In this document: positions 6,867 through 16,663 of the stretch, piece after piece
Numbering within the stretch: the first letter of the stretch is position 1
Layout of the letters: every line of letters begins with the position of its first letter
NCBI RefSeq assembly: GCF_963676275.1
Contig: NZ_OY781091.1
Coordinates: 1,838,775-1,902,774 of the forward strand
Origin: an uncultured Cohaesibacter sp.
Lineage (GTDB): Bacteria; Pseudomonadota; Alphaproteobacteria; Rhizobiales; Cohaesibacteraceae
DNA length: 64,000 bases
Reading direction: 5' to 3'
Position numbers and translations under genes: made by a program
The notes under the pieces: generated by a model
The model's database searches: none
What the model was told of the DNA's origin: nothing
What the model saw: the letters and a program-made list of their open reading frames with translations, nothing else

Positions 6867-8825
6867 GTGCTCGACGCCTTTTGGGACAAATCGCCCCTTC
6901 GGTCAGTTATCGACGGCTTTCTACATGAACCCGGCAAGCTTTGTGAAAAGGACAGGGCACGGCACGCCTTGTTCATCGGGGTCCATCTGGCCGTCGGGCT
7001 TCTGGCTCTGGCAACTTTGCCATTGGTCGTCCTCGCCTCCGGTGGGGGCTTCAATGCGTCGGTTCCCGGTTTGGCTTTGCTTCCCGTCTGGATGCTGGCA
7101 CCGCTCATTTCGGTCTTGTATTTGTCCAAGACCGGCAATCTGGGCAATGCGTTTCTGTTGACTGCAGCAACGACGGCCGCATTTGTGATCTGGGTTGCGA
7201 CAATGACCGGCGGCATAAAGTCGCCGCATCTGATCTGGCTGGGTGTTATCCCGCTCGAAGTCGCTCTTTCCGGCAATCAGAAGATCATCAAGCAGGCCCT
7301 GCTTGTCTGCCTTGCGGCTTTGGCAGCGCTTGGCGCTATGGAAGCTGCGCAAATTCTCGATCACGCTGCGATGGGCGAAGAGGGCATCTCAATGATTGGT
7401 GCTTTCTCCATAATGGCTGCGATTGTCTATGGAGGTGCGCTGGCTGTCCGCATCGACCTGCTGCATCGCGAGCGTCTTTGCATGCTGCAAGCCGAGGAAA
7501 TGCGCTATCGCTCCATCGCCGATACCATTTCTGACATGATTACCAGACATGATCGTAGCGGCGATGTCACATTTGCCTCCGCGACTGCTTCCTGTTTGCT
7601 CAATGTTCAACAGGAAGCACTGCTCGGCAGCGGGCTTTTCCAGATGATTCACATTCCGGATAGGCCAAAATTCCTTCAGGCGCTGTCCGATTGCATGAAC
7701 CGGGCCGACGAGGATCAGAAACCTGTGACCGTGGAAGTGCGCATCATGGCGGAGGCTGACGAAATCGACGGGCAGGGCGGCAACGGAACAAAAGGCACAA
7801 GCCTGTGCTGGTGCGAGATGAAATGCGCTCCGGAGCGGGATGAACAGGGCATGGTCATTGGCGCAATCGCGGCCACCCGAGACATCAGCAAGCGCAAGCA
7901 GCAGCAATTTGCGATGGAAGATGCACGCAGCGAAGCCGAGCAGGCAAATGAGAGCAAGACCCGCTTTTTGGCCAATGTTACCCACGAGCTGCGCACACCA
8001 TTGAACACCATTATCGGATTTTCTGAAATTCTCTGTCATCCCGAGCTCATTCAGAATAATCAGGATAAAAGCGTTGAATATGCCGAGTTGATCCACAAAG
8101 GCGGCAATCACCTTCTTCAGCTTGTGAATGCGCTGCTGGACATGTCCCGCATCGAGTCCGGAAATTTCGAGGTCGTACCGCAGAAATTCGATATTGTGGA
8201 TCTGTCTGAAAGCTGCTGCAAAATGATGCAGGCGGACGCCGCATCGCGTGGCATTGCGCTCTTTAGCAAGAATGAAGAAAGCATTGCGGAAACCTGTCTG
8301 GATCCGCGCGCCTGTCGTCAGATTCTGCTCAACCTCATCAGCAATGCGCTGAAATTCAGCGATAAGGGCGACAAGGTCATGGTGTCGGTCAAATGGGCCC
8401 GCGACAAGCGCGGCATCAAGCTTGACGATATGATTGATCTGATTGTGTCCGACAATGGGATAGGCATTGACAAAGAGGATATTCCCAAATTAGGAAAGCC
8501 ATTCGTTCAGGCTGAGAATAGCTTGCAGCGCCGCTTCGAAGGAACCGGGATCGGGCTGTCCATCGTGCACGGTCTGGCGAACCTTCAAAATGGCCAACTG
8601 TCCATCGATAGCGAACTGGGTATAGGAACAACCGTCAAGGTTACGTTGCCCGTTGATATGCTCAAGGGGGGCACCAAGTCGCGAGACATCGCCTCGGAAC
8701 CCGTGATTGCAATCAACAAACACGCGCCGGAAACGGCTTTAGGGGAGATAGCAGAAGGGGTCGCAAATGCGGTCTCCGAGCAAGACAGGAAATCTGGAAA
8801 CAACAAGGCGAACAGGGTCGCCTGA
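6867..8825 (+). CDS. DivJ-like PAS sensor histidine kinase
   Basis: A 652-residue inner-membrane kinase. About residues 30-200 hold five or six membrane helices; residues about 205-345 form a PAS sensor domain (YRSIADTISDMITRHDRSG); the HisKA box FLANVTHELRTPLNTIIGF has its phosphorylatable His at 373; the ATPase domain carries N box LNLISNALKFS and G boxes DNGIGID and GTGIGLSIV. A multi-helix N-terminus, PAS and this H-box class are those of DivJ/PleC/PdhS kinases that control DivK and the CtrA cell-cycle pathway. No receiver domain is fused. The GTG start at 6867 is supported by an AGGTGAGG ribosome site. The peptidoglycan-binding and DUF1491 genes follow in the same direction. The DivJ assignment is probable, not proven. 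Confidence 0.75.
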   Translation: MLDAFWDKSPLRSVIDGFLHEPGKLCEKDRARHALFIGVHLAVGLLALATLPLVVLASGGGFNASVPGLALLPVWMLAPLISVLYLSKTGNLGNAFLLTAATTAAFVIWVATMTGGIKSPHLIWLGVIPLEVALSGNQKIIKQALLVCLAALAALGAMEAAQILDHAAMGEEGISMIGAFSIMAAIVYGGALAVRIDLLHRERLCMLQAEEMRYRSIADTISDMITRHDRSGDVTFASATASCLLNVQQEALLGSGLFQMIHIPDRPKFLQALSDCMNRADEDQKPVTVEVRIMAEADEIDGQGGNGTKGTSLCWCEMKCAPERDEQGMVIGAIAATRDISKRKQQQFAMEDARSEAEQANESKTRFLANVTHELRTPLNTIIGFSEILCHPELIQNNQDKSVEYAELIHKGGNHLLQLVNALLDMSRIESGNFEVVPQKFDIVDLSESCCKMMQADAASRGIALFSKNEESIAETCLDPRACRQILLNLISNALKFSDKGDKVMVSVKWARDKRGIKLDDMIDLIVSDNGIGIDKEDIPKLGKPFVQAENSLQRRFEGTGIGLSIVHGLANLQNGQLSIDSELGIGTTVKVTLPVDMLKGGTKSRDIASEPVIAINKHAPETALGEIAEGVANAVSEQDRKSGNNKANRVA

Positions 8826-8904
8826 GATCGATTTTCAGCGATTGAAAATCAGCAAGACCGAAAACAGGTTCGGATGCAGTGCAACCGTATAAGAGGCAAG
8901 AATA

Positions 8905-9846
8905 ATGTCAGAGACATATGACGATTATGAAAACTGGGAAGAGGAGCGGAAGGTAAGCCCGCTCACCCTGGTTGGCATTCTGGTCATGACGCTTACGAGC
9001 GCCTCCATTATTGGCAATGCCCTGTGGAGGCAGCCCAAGTCTGCCGAAATCGAAATGATGAACAGCGTGCGCAATGACCATCTGAAGCTTCAGAATGGCA
9101 CGGCCAGAGATGGCCTTTCTGCGGTTCAGGCAAACAGGATTGCCATGACGCTGACCATTCAGAATGCCCTGACCATAGCGGGATATTATGCCGGCCCGAT
9201 TGATGGCCTTGAAGGAAACCAGACCAAGGAAGCCATCTCTGCCTATCAGGACTATATCGGCTTGCCGGTGACCGGCAAAGTGTCTCAGGAGCTTTATGAT
9301 ATCCTGACCCGTCGCAAGGATTTGCCGACAGGAAGCGTGGCCAGCGTGCACAGCGTAAGGGTGAGCCCTTCCATTCAGAATGTCATGCCGGGTGAGATCT
9401 TGCAGGCAACACCGCAACCGCAGCCGGAACAGTCTGCCGGGGCAATGGAGCAGGCTCAAGCTCAAGCCGAACTGGACGCCCTGCCGCGTATCAAACCAGC
9501 GACCATGCCTGCGCCGGTAAGTCTTACGCCGCGCAAGTCAGAGCGGCTCGCGGTCGCTCCGATGCCAGCCTCGAGCAATGTGGATCTCAGCGGGCCAGTG
9601 CCGCCGGAAAGCATTCCGGCTGCCACAACTCTGGCCAACGCCTCCGGAGATCCGGTTCTTGCCAAGGTACAACGGGCATTGAAAAATATTGGATATCAGA
9701 ATCTGTCTGTTGATGGTGTCATGGGCAGGCAAACCAGTTCCGCCATTGCAAGTTTCCAGCGCAGCAGAGGGCATCCTGTTACCGGACAGGTGAATGATCG
9801 CCTTCTTCAGGAAATGATGGTAATGGGTTATCTCGATCTGGGATAA
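8905..9846 (+). CDS. Membrane-anchored protein with two peptidoglycan-binding domains
   Basis: A 313-residue protein with a cytoplasmic acidic N-terminus, one membrane helix at about residues 18-40, and two PG_binding_1 repeats in the periplasm: one at about 72-135 (IQNALTIAGYYAGPIDGLEG, then TKEAISAYQDYIGLPVTGKV) and one at about 250-312 (VQRALKNIGYQNLSVDGVMG, then TSSAIASFQRSRGHPVTGQV). The region between is proline- and alanine-rich and probably disordered. It should bind the cell wall non-catalytically; no hydrolase domain is present. It sits between the DivJ-like kinase and DUF1491, a grouping I recall from other Rhizobiales. Confidence 0.85.
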   Translation: MSETYDDYENWEEERKVSPLTLVGILVMTLTSASIIGNALWRQPKSAEIEMMNSVRNDHLKLQNGTARDGLSAVQANRIAMTLTIQNALTIAGYYAGPIDGLEGNQTKEAISAYQDYIGLPVTGKVSQELYDILTRRKDLPTGSVASVHSVRVSPSIQNVMPGEILQATPQPQPEQSAGAMEQAQAQAELDALPRIKPATMPAPVSLTPRKSERLAVAPMPASSNVDLSGPVPPESIPAATTLANASGDPVLAKVQRALKNIGYQNLSVDGVMGRQTSSAIASFQRSRGHPVTGQVNDRLLQEMMVMGYLDLG

Positions 9847-9872
9847 CAACAATTCTTTCAAGTAGATTATCA

Positions 9873-10220
9873 ATGCGCCTAACATCTGACCTTTGGGTCT
9901 CAACCTATCTGCGTCGCCGCAATGCCAAGGGCAAGCCGTCGTTTCTCATTCGTCGTGGTGCGAAAGAGGCCGGGGCCATTTTCATTCGCGTCGACAGGCT
10001 GGACGGAACGCACGATCTTTATGAACCGGCCAGCCAGCTATCCTATTCCGAGGAGCATGAAAGGCTTGGAGACCGTCTCTTCCATCGCAGTCTGGAGGCG
10101 GTATCGACATTCGACATCATGGATCGGCTGGAAAAAGAAGCCAAATTTGACAGCGATTTCTGGGTGGTTGAAACAGAATGCGCGCAGGCAAGTAGCGATA
10201 TCATGCTGGCAGATGACTGA
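9873..10220 (+). CDS. DUF1491 family protein
   Basis: A 115-residue cytosolic protein starting MRLTSDLWVSTYLRRRNAKG, which matches DUF1491, followed by RRGAKEAGAIFIRVDRLDG and a WVVE near the C-terminus. Function is unknown; the family is alphaproteobacterial. It is 26 bases after the peptidoglycan-binding gene and probably cotranscribed. A strong bidirectional terminator follows at 10254-10290. Confidence 0.88.
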   Translation: MRLTSDLWVSTYLRRRNAKGKPSFLIRRGAKEAGAIFIRVDRLDGTHDLYEPASQLSYSEEHERLGDRLFHRSLEAVSTFDIMDRLEKEAKFDSDFWVVETECAQASSDIMLADD

Positions 10221-10253
10221 ACATAAAATGCCAGAGCATGGCAGGAACCAAAG

Positions 10254-10290
10254 AAAACCCCGCAGATCATTCAAGATCTTGCGGGGTTTT
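10254..10290. terminator. Bidirectional intrinsic terminator
   Basis: An 11-bp stem aaaaccccgca / tgcggggtttt with an inner gatc/gatc pairing; an A run precedes and a T run follows, so it can end both the DUF1491 transcript (plus) and the convergent DUF2336 gene (minus). Confidence 0.9.
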
Positions 10291-10315
10291 TGATGTCAAA
10301 TTGGCAAAGGTACAA

Positions 10316-13300
10316 TCAGCTCTTTTCCGGGCCGGGATTTCTGCGGCCAAACTCTATGGTGATACGCTCGGCTTCCTTGAAACGGCCTGTGCCAGTGCTC
10401 GGATGCGGCTTGTTGCCCCTCAGGCGTGGCGAGGCAAGGCCGGCCCCATCATCATGCTGGGACAGATGCTGATGCGATGTGGTACTGCGCGGCTCTCCGA
10501 ACAGCTGGCTGACGATTGTCCTCGCTGCCGCAGGATAGAGCTGGTGATAGAGGGTTATCAATTGCGTGATTTTTTCATAATCATGGGCGATTGCATCCGG
10601 GCCATGCAGAAGAATGGACAGGGTACTGCTCTCGTCCACGCCGATTGAATAGAGATAGACAACCAGTGCTTCGCCACCTCTATCCTGCAATAGCTGCGTC
10701 ATGTCGAGGCGTCGATGGCCTGAAATGTCATGCATAAGATCAGCTGCCCCAATGCGATCATTGCTGAAACGGGCAGCGACCAGCTGTCTGATCTGGCTTT
10801 CATTCAGAAGCTTGCGGTTGGCATCTTCTTCCGCCTGCTGCGCCACATCCTTGATGGTCTCTGCGAGGATGGATTGCAGGATTGCCAGTCTGGTTGCTGC
10901 GTCATAGGCATAAAAACTCTCCGCGATACCGTGATCGCCCGCAGCGTGCAGCAGACTATGCGCAAGGCCTATGGCGGATCCTGCTTCGCTCGCAACGGCA
11001 TCAGGCTGGGAAAGCATCTCGCTCTGGGCTGCGGCAGGCTCGGCCAACACCTCAACCTCGGCTTCTTTCAGCGCCTGATAGTCCTCGACATCAACCAGCT
11101 TGTGTTCCGAAAGTTCGGGCAAGCTGGAAATATCCTCGATCTCATCAACAGGGGAATGCTCGAACGGGGCAGGGGCATTCAAATCAGAGAGAGGCTTTGC
11201 CGCCAGCCTGCTGGCGTCTTCATAGTCCCGCATTTTTTGGCGCAAGGCATTCAGTGCCTCGCGTTGGGCCTCGAGCTGCCTTGTAATCACCTGCATCGGT
11301 GTTGCTTCGAGATCTTCCAGCGCGGTAATCTTGCCATTCTCCAGAATGTCGATCTCGACGGGCTCGACCAGTTCAACATGCGGGAGCGCATGGCCAGCCT
11401 GACGCAGCAGAAGGTCTGAGGCTGACGGCATGTCGGGCAGCGCTTCAACCAGCTCCAGCCCCTTGAAGCCGATCATGTCGGGCATGAAACCCAAGGGGAC
11501 ATGGGCGTGAATGAGGGGCTCGGATTCATCACCAGTCTGGGCGGATGTAGCATCGGGCTCGCCGCGCGGAATTGGCAATGCTTCGGCAAAGACCGGCAGC
11601 TCAAGCGGCGTGACGGACGGCGGATCGAGGGGTTCCTCTGTGCTTGCTCCATCCTCTGCCGTTTCATCGAAGGCGAGAGGCAAATCAGGCTTTGCGTCAC
11701 TTGGCTCGGGAGCAAAAGTATCTTCGCCATCGGTTGGAATGGGATCGAAATCCAACTCATTCTCGATCGCTTCGACCACCTTGTTCAAACCGTCAGACTC
11801 CATATTGGCAAATGGATTGGCTGCGGCTATCCCCTTATCGCCCTGTTTGTCCTCTGGCCGGACTGCGTTGTCCGAGCGAGGCACCGTAAACAGACGCGAG
11901 CTTGCATCTGCGCTGTCAGCGAAGGGAAGGTCTCCATTCAGATGCGCCAGCGCCCGTTTCCAGTCATCCTCTGTGGCCGAGGTCATGTGAATGTTGGTTC
12001 TGGCAGTTTCCGGTTCGGGCCTTGCTGTCGCTACAGCATCGGGCTGAGGCTCAGAATGGATCGGCGCATCTGGGCGCCGATCCGTATCGCTTTGCTCGGT
12101 TATGTCCTCGCCGGACGACTTGCGAATGGTAAGGGTAATCTTGGGCTTGCGCTCGGCCTGAGACTGAGACTGACTATCGGTCGCCCAGACGCTTTCTTCG
12201 CTTGCTGCCCCGGCCTCAAGTTTTCTGCTCGTCTGGGAAAGAAGCTGAGCTTCCTGCTCGTCAAGAGGGCGTTTGAGGGCGGCTTGAAATGGTTCAAGTG
12301 ATGAGCTGTCAAAGGAAGGCAACGGCTCTGATGAAGCAACATTAATCGCTATTCCGGCAGCAAAATCAGCGTTGCAGTCCGATTGCAAAGACATGTCATA
12401 TGGCTCTGGCAAGTCGTATTGCGCTGGCTCCGTTGCTGAAATCGTAAAGGAGCCTGCCGAGCGTGAAGCGCTTTCTTCCTCCCCGGTTGCTTGCGGCAAA
12501 GGTGAAGGAGTGTCAACCGTCGCTTCGGGCTCGCTTTCTGCTTCAATCTTGCCTGAGACAAAATGAGCATCATCCGTTTGGATGTCCAGCTCAGCAATTG
12601 CTTCGATTGTGTCATCGCTGGAGATTTGGTCTGAGCCAAAGACCACCCGTGCTTGCCGTTCATTGGCAGCCAGATCGATCTCAAGCGGAGGAATAGGCGC
12701 ATTGGCACCATCCAGAGCACCGATCAGAAATGAGGCGGGGCCGGTCTCCTCTTCAAATTCAAAGGCAGAAGGAGCATCAATCGCCGGACTGTCAGAGACG
12801 GGCTCATCTGCCTGCATTTCTGGCAAGTCGGAAGGCTCCATCAGTGACGGCGTCAATGCCAAAGCCTCAGGCTGTGTCGTTGCCACCTCATCATAAGCTT
12901 GTTCTGACATGGCAGGAACAATTTCAACCGACGGCGCAAAACTGACAGAGGCCTCGTTTGTCTCGATTTGAGGCAAACCGTAAACCGTTTCATCGGCCAC
13001 GTCGCCCACAAGGTCCTGATCCAGTGTCTGGCGGTCCACTTCCGCCAGCTGTCTCGCAAGCGCTTCAATGGCATCATCATCAAGAGCATCCCAATCCGCT
13101 TCGGAAAGCTGATCTAGAATCTTCATGTCTTCATCATTGAGCAGGAGCGTTTCATCTTTGGGGGAGGAAAGAGAGGGAACGGGCGTTTCAGAATCAAAAG
13201 TCATCGGGTCTTGCTGCGTCACAGGGTCGATAATGGAATGGTCTGTTTCCAGCGCTGGAAGAGAATCACATGCATTGGAACTTTCATCCTTCTGCATGGC

Positions 13301-13912
13301 AATAGTGGCGGCAACATGAGGGCGAGCAGGCTCAAACACTTCGGGTTTGTAATGTGCGCACCAATCTTGTTCCATGGAAGAAACCAGCGCATCAAGCATA
13401 TCTTTGTCTTGAGACATTCCCTTGGACTCCGCCTGTTCGAAATCTACCGCGCCAACATGTTCAATCTTTCTTCGCAAGGGCTCGGAAATCTGATCCCTTA
13501 TCTCGCAATTCTCCGCCAGTCTGCGCGCAACGGATGCCTCGCCAAACAGCATCAACTGGGAAATCAGCATCGCAGTCAAATCGCTACGGCTGGCTATGGC
13601 TTCCCGCTTGGCGCAGCTGCCCTGCATGATCTGAATTGTCAGGTCTGCCGCAATCAACAGCGGAGATCTGGCAAAGACAGGTGCGGCAACCGCATCCACA
13701 TCACAACAAAGCGACAACACGACATCGCGCGGAACTGTCCGCATGGATCCGAGCTTTTGCGCGATATCGATGCGGTCTGCGAGAGGTGTGGATCCATAAA
13801 AACAATTGAAAATTTTGACAAATCGAACTTGTGCAGGACGATCAAACTGACCGGATAGTAGATAATTGTCCGTTTCTTTTGCCAGACGCGATTGTGCAAC
13901 AGGCGATTTCAC
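10316..13912 (-). CDS. Very long DUF2336-type protein with a disordered acidic middle
   Basis: 1198 residues. The first 170 residues (QVRFVKIFNCFYGSTPLADR, VPRDVVLSLCCDVDAVAAPV, DLTAMLISQLMLFGEASVAR) and about residues 975-1145 (ATRLAILQSILAETIKDVAQ, RIGAADLMHDISGHRRLDMT, GGEALVVYLYSIGVDESSTL) look like the helical repeats of DUF2336 proteins. Between them lie about 800 residues rich in D, E, S, P and A with low complexity, probably disordered, plus a short coiled coil at about 880-910 (QLEAQREALNALRQKMRDYE). Usual DUF2336 proteins are a few hundred residues, so the insertion is extreme. No signal peptide or membrane helix is seen. A perfect CtrA-type site lies 118 bp upstream of the start. 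The function is unknown; a scaffold is a guess from shape only. Confidence 0.75.
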   Translation of the reverse strand: MKSPVAQSRLAKETDNYLLSGQFDRPAQVRFVKIFNCFYGSTPLADRIDIAQKLGSMRTVPRDVVLSLCCDVDAVAAPVFARSPLLIAADLTIQIMQGSCAKREAIASRSDLTAMLISQLMLFGEASVARRLAENCEIRDQISEPLRRKIEHVGAVDFEQAESKGMSQDKDMLDALVSSMEQDWCAHYKPEVFEPARPHVAATIAMQKDESSNACDSLPALETDHSIIDPVTQQDPMTFDSETPVPSLSSPKDETLLLNDEDMKILDQLSEADWDALDDDAIEALARQLAEVDRQTLDQDLVGDVADETVYGLPQIETNEASVSFAPSVEIVPAMSEQAYDEVATTQPEALALTPSLMEPSDLPEMQADEPVSDSPAIDAPSAFEFEEETGPASFLIGALDGANAPIPPLEIDLAANERQARVVFGSDQISSDDTIEAIAELDIQTDDAHFVSGKIEAESEPEATVDTPSPLPQATGEEESASRSAGSFTISATEPAQYDLPEPYDMSLQSDCNADFAAGIAINVASSEPLPSFDSSSLEPFQAALKRPLDEQEAQLLSQTSRKLEAGAASEESVWATDSQSQSQAERKPKITLTIRKSSGEDITEQSDTDRRPDAPIHSEPQPDAVATARPEPETARTNIHMTSATEDDWKRALAHLNGDLPFADSADASSRLFTVPRSDNAVRPEDKQGDKGIAAANPFANMESDGLNKVVEAIENELDFDPIPTDGEDTFAPEPSDAKPDLPLAFDETAEDGASTEEPLDPPSVTPLELPVFAEALPIPRGEPDATSAQTGDESEPLIHAHVPLGFMPDMIGFKGLELVEALPDMPSASDLLLRQAGHALPHVELVEPVEIDILENGKITALEDLEATPMQVITRQLEAQREALNALRQKMRDYEDASRLAAKPLSDLNAPAPFEHSPVDEIEDISSLPELSEHKLVDVEDYQALKEAEVEVLAEPAAAQSEMLSQPDAVASEAGSAIGLAHSLLHAAGDHGIAESFYAYDAATRLAILQSILAETIKDVAQQAEEDANRKLLNESQIRQLVAARFSNDRIGAADLMHDISGHRRLDMTQLLQDRGGEALVVYLYSIGVDESSTLSILLHGPDAIAHDYEKITQLITLYHQLYPAAARTIVSQLFGEPRSTTSHQHLSQHDDGAGLASPRLRGNKPHPSTGTGRFKEAERITIEFGRRNPGPEKS

Positions 13913-14029
13913 GTCAGAAACCCCTTGCCATATTTGCGGCTAGAGCATTGGAAACAGGCGTTTCCATCCAGTCGACCTCTTGTTTAAACCCACATCCCAA
14001 CTGTTTGCCTACATCTTCGTTTCTATTCT

Positions 14030-14044
14030 TTAACATCCTGTTAA
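14030..14044. promoter_or_regulatory. CtrA-type site TTAA-N7-TTAA
   Basis: TTAA at 14030-14033 and TTAACC at 14041-14046 are separated by exactly seven bases, the full CtrA consensus. It lies in the 342-nt gap between the minus-strand DUF2336 gene (start 13912) and the plus-strand lipoprotein gene (start 14255), and could act on either. Nothing else was recognised in the gap. Confidence 0.6.
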
Positions 14045-14254
14045 CCATAGACATTCTGACCCGGATTATCATGGACAGAATGAAGCTTGAGGCTTTGAGT
14101 CTGGCAACAGGTGCGCTGTTTGCTTATCGAACTCTTGGCTTCTGCATTCTTATGCTGAACAATGGACCAAATCGATTCGAGAGATATCGAAGAATAGTAA
14201 TATCATGATGGTTCGTGATCAACACTCACCAGCCGCTTCAGGACTGCAAGACCG

Positions 14255-15148
14255 TTGAAAAAGAGACATTATTTCACAGACTTACTTGCATCAGTCAGAC
14301 GTGACAGCAAGGCTGGGCTGTTGCTTGGCTGCGCGCTGGTATTTGCCCTTGCCGGATGCAGTTCGCGAGTGGGAGATCTGGGCCGGCCCGAAAGCAACAG
14401 CTTCACCGAGGGCCTGATGCTGGGCACCGGACGCCTGAAAGCGAAAATGACCGGTGAACTGGTCTCTGACTTCAACTTCACGGATGAAGAAACGACCATG
14501 CGCGATGCGGCGTGGAACCTGATCCGCCCACCGCATGCTCAGGATTGGATGTCTGATGATCTCTGGCGGGTCTTCCAGTCCTTCCAGAATACCGGGCTAC
14601 ATCTTCTGACTGAAACCCAGGCAGCAAGGCTGACGCCCTTGATCGACATGGGCTTTGATCCGAAACGCTACTATTGGGTTTTGCGGTCAGACAAATATGC
14701 CTCCCATCATGTGCGCTATGAGAGGATCATCGAAGACACGCGACAAGACAGGGAAGCGCTGGCTGCATTCGTGCCGGTGGCCGAACGGGTGGTCGCCATG
14801 GATCGCGAACGCATGGCGGCGCTGGAGCGAAAGGCCGATCTCGACCCCAGAGAGATGAAGAATGCCTATGCTCGTGTGGATGAGAATAAGCGATATATCG
14901 CCTGGGTCTGGCGGTCTTTGCAATATCGCATGACAGCTTATGCCTATGCGATCAAGAAGCTCGAAGTGGAAACGCCATCACCTCTGGTCAAGGATGCAAA
15001 TGATGCCCTGCAAATGCTGTTAAGAGACTTTCAGGAGCAGAATGGCGATATCGTCAGTTCGAATGCGGGCGCGATGGCCAACACCCCGTTACCCTCGCGC
15101 TACACCCGCCGCCAGTGGGATGAGGTGGATCGCACATTGATCAAGTAA
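14255..15148 (+). CDS. Conserved outer-membrane-type lipoprotein
   Basis: A 297-residue protein with an N-terminal signal sequence ending in the lipobox LAGC (about residues 32-35), so the mature protein is lipid-anchored. The mature part is helical and charged, with DERTM-like blocks (ERVVAMDRERMAALERKADL, YIAWVWRSLQYRMTAYAYAI) and no known catalytic motif. It resembles conserved Rhizobiales lipoproteins without assigned function. The start is a TTG at 14255; no ATG lies in frame close by and the ribosome site is weak, so the start is the least certain part. Confidence 0.7.
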   Translation: MKKRHYFTDLLASVRRDSKAGLLLGCALVFALAGCSSRVGDLGRPESNSFTEGLMLGTGRLKAKMTGELVSDFNFTDEETTMRDAAWNLIRPPHAQDWMSDDLWRVFQSFQNTGLHLLTETQAARLTPLIDMGFDPKRYYWVLRSDKYASHHVRYERIIEDTRQDREALAAFVPVAERVVAMDRERMAALERKADLDPREMKNAYARVDENKRYIAWVWRSLQYRMTAYAYAIKKLEVETPSPLVKDANDALQMLLRDFQEQNGDIVSSNAGAMANTPLPSRYTRRQWDEVDRTLIK

Positions 15149-15234
15149 CGCTCCAGCTCTAGAGGGCAAAAGCGTTCGAAAATTCCTCAAGGATCGCAGA
15201 AAGAAACCACGAAGAAGGGGGGCATTCTATCGGA

Positions 15235-15810
15235 CTATCGGAAGGTTTCTTCATTCCAGAGCGGACCGCAAGAAAGCTGCCCGAGTGCTTCTGCAATATT
15301 GCCCCGATCCCGCTCGGAATTGACAAGCGCCCGCACTGCCAGAATTCCCTTATTCTGCTTGGCCGTAACGACAATAGCGGTCTCATCCGTCAGGTCTGGA
15401 CGTTCTGCCAGAAGGCGCTGCTGGCCTGTGGTTGCCAGCACCACATTCAGTTTGGAGCCTGAAATCTGGTTGGTCAGGCTGAATTGGCTGCGTCCATTCC
15501 TGTCGATATAATCAAGGCTCCAGAAACTGCTTGGCAACGTGCCCTTGAAAAGCACCGGGGCATTAGACACATCGGTTCGGCACAGGCCATAGGCAAAGCC
15601 GGGATCCAGATCCTTCGAGAAGGATAGCGCTTTATCGGGATCTGAAATGATGTGGATCTTGTGCATCGGACCAAGAGCCAGCAATTTGTGCCAGAGGTCA
15701 TTCTCAGCAAAATAGGGCAGGGCGAAAATCGTGGCGATGTGAATGATCGCGGCGACAATAAGGGCTGCACAGAATACCAGAGCTTCACGGATCATTGGCA
15801 ACTCATCCAT
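15235..15810 (-). CDS. DUF1254 domain membrane protein
   Basis: A 191-residue protein with one N-terminal membrane helix (about residues 10-32) followed by a periplasmic DUF1254-type domain (WHKLLALGPMHKIHIISDPD, PGFAYGLCRTDVSNAPVLFK, WSLDYIDRNGRSQFSLTNQI). Its start overlaps the end of the DUF1214 gene by 19 bases, so the two are translationally coupled. In other bacteria DUF1254 and DUF1214 are fused in one protein; here they are a split pair. Biochemical function is not known. Confidence 0.82.
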   Translation of the reverse strand: MDELPMIREALVFCAALIVAAIIHIATIFALPYFAENDLWHKLLALGPMHKIHIISDPDKALSFSKDLDPGFAYGLCRTDVSNAPVLFKGTLPSSFWSLDYIDRNGRSQFSLTNQISGSKLNVVLATTGQQRLLAERPDLTDETAIVVTAKQNKGILAVRALVNSERDRGNIAEALGQLSCGPLWNEETFR

Positions 15811-16367
15811 GCAATAGAAGGGAGGTTGATTTCGGAATAACCCCCGCCACTGGTGTGCGGCGTTTCATAAAGCCGAAGGATCAGCCGGAATGGAACATCC
15901 GCGGCGCTCTTGAGCCAGTCTCCACCCATGACATCAGGCCCGGTTACCACTTCAAACCGGTTGCCTCCAACGCGCGAAATATTCTGGCTTTGCAGGCTGT
16001 AACGGCGTGACGGATTGTCGATAAGCTCACCCTTGTCAGTCGTCAGGGTCAATGTCCAGATCCGGGAGGGCAGTTCACCGCCGACGATGCGATATTGACA
16101 GGCCCCGTCCAGCGGAGTGCCCTCGTCATCGGTCGTGGCGATAAAGGCGATGCCTTCGCCGGAGGCCAGCTTCAAAGACACACGCCTTGCCTGATCTGCC
16201 TTGGAATAGGGATTGACATCGGGGCCAGCGGCATCCGGCCACGCGCTCCATGGGCCAATCCGGAAAATATCGAGATGATCGGCGTGATTGACGCCAAAAT
16301 ATGCGCTGCCAATGCCCAGACCGATGGCTACGATGGCAAAAAGAAATATGTCAGCGATCAGGCGCAC
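15792..16367 (-). CDS. DUF1214 domain membrane protein
   Basis: A 191-residue protein with an N-terminal membrane helix (about residues 5-25) and a DUF1214 domain: WPDAAGPDVNPYSKADQARR, LDGACQYRIVGGELPSRIWT, TDKGELIDNPSRRYSLQSQN. It is the upstream partner of the overlapping DUF1254 gene. Both probably act as a complex at the periplasmic face of the inner membrane, which is inferred from the frequent fusion of the two domains. Confidence 0.84.
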   Translation of the reverse strand: MRLIADIFLFAIVAIGLGIGSAYFGVNHADHLDIFRIGPWSAWPDAAGPDVNPYSKADQARRVSLKLASGEGIAFIATTDDEGTPLDGACQYRIVGGELPSRIWTLTLTTDKGELIDNPSRRYSLQSQNISRVGGNRFEVVTGPDVMGGDWLKSAADVPFRLILRLYETPHTSGGGYSEINLPSIAWMSCQ

Positions 16368-16663
16368 GCGTCTTTGCTTTCGTTTGTTTCGCTCAAATAT
16401 AGCTCAAGCGACTTCGGCATGGAATCGATCTGGCTTTCGCTCGATGAATAAAGAAGCGGGAACCGCTGCCCATGTCCAGCATATTGAGACAAGATTTTTG
16501 CTTCTCTCCCCCAAAATTCAACCTTTTGCCAGCAAATCAGGAGGCAATTCATTCGTTTCAAATCTTCAGTAGGCCCGATGCCAGAGACAGTATGTCTTCA
16601 AAATGATCGAGAAATATTTGACCCCTGGATGAATAGATCCCTGCCACCCCTATCTCGCGCGAT

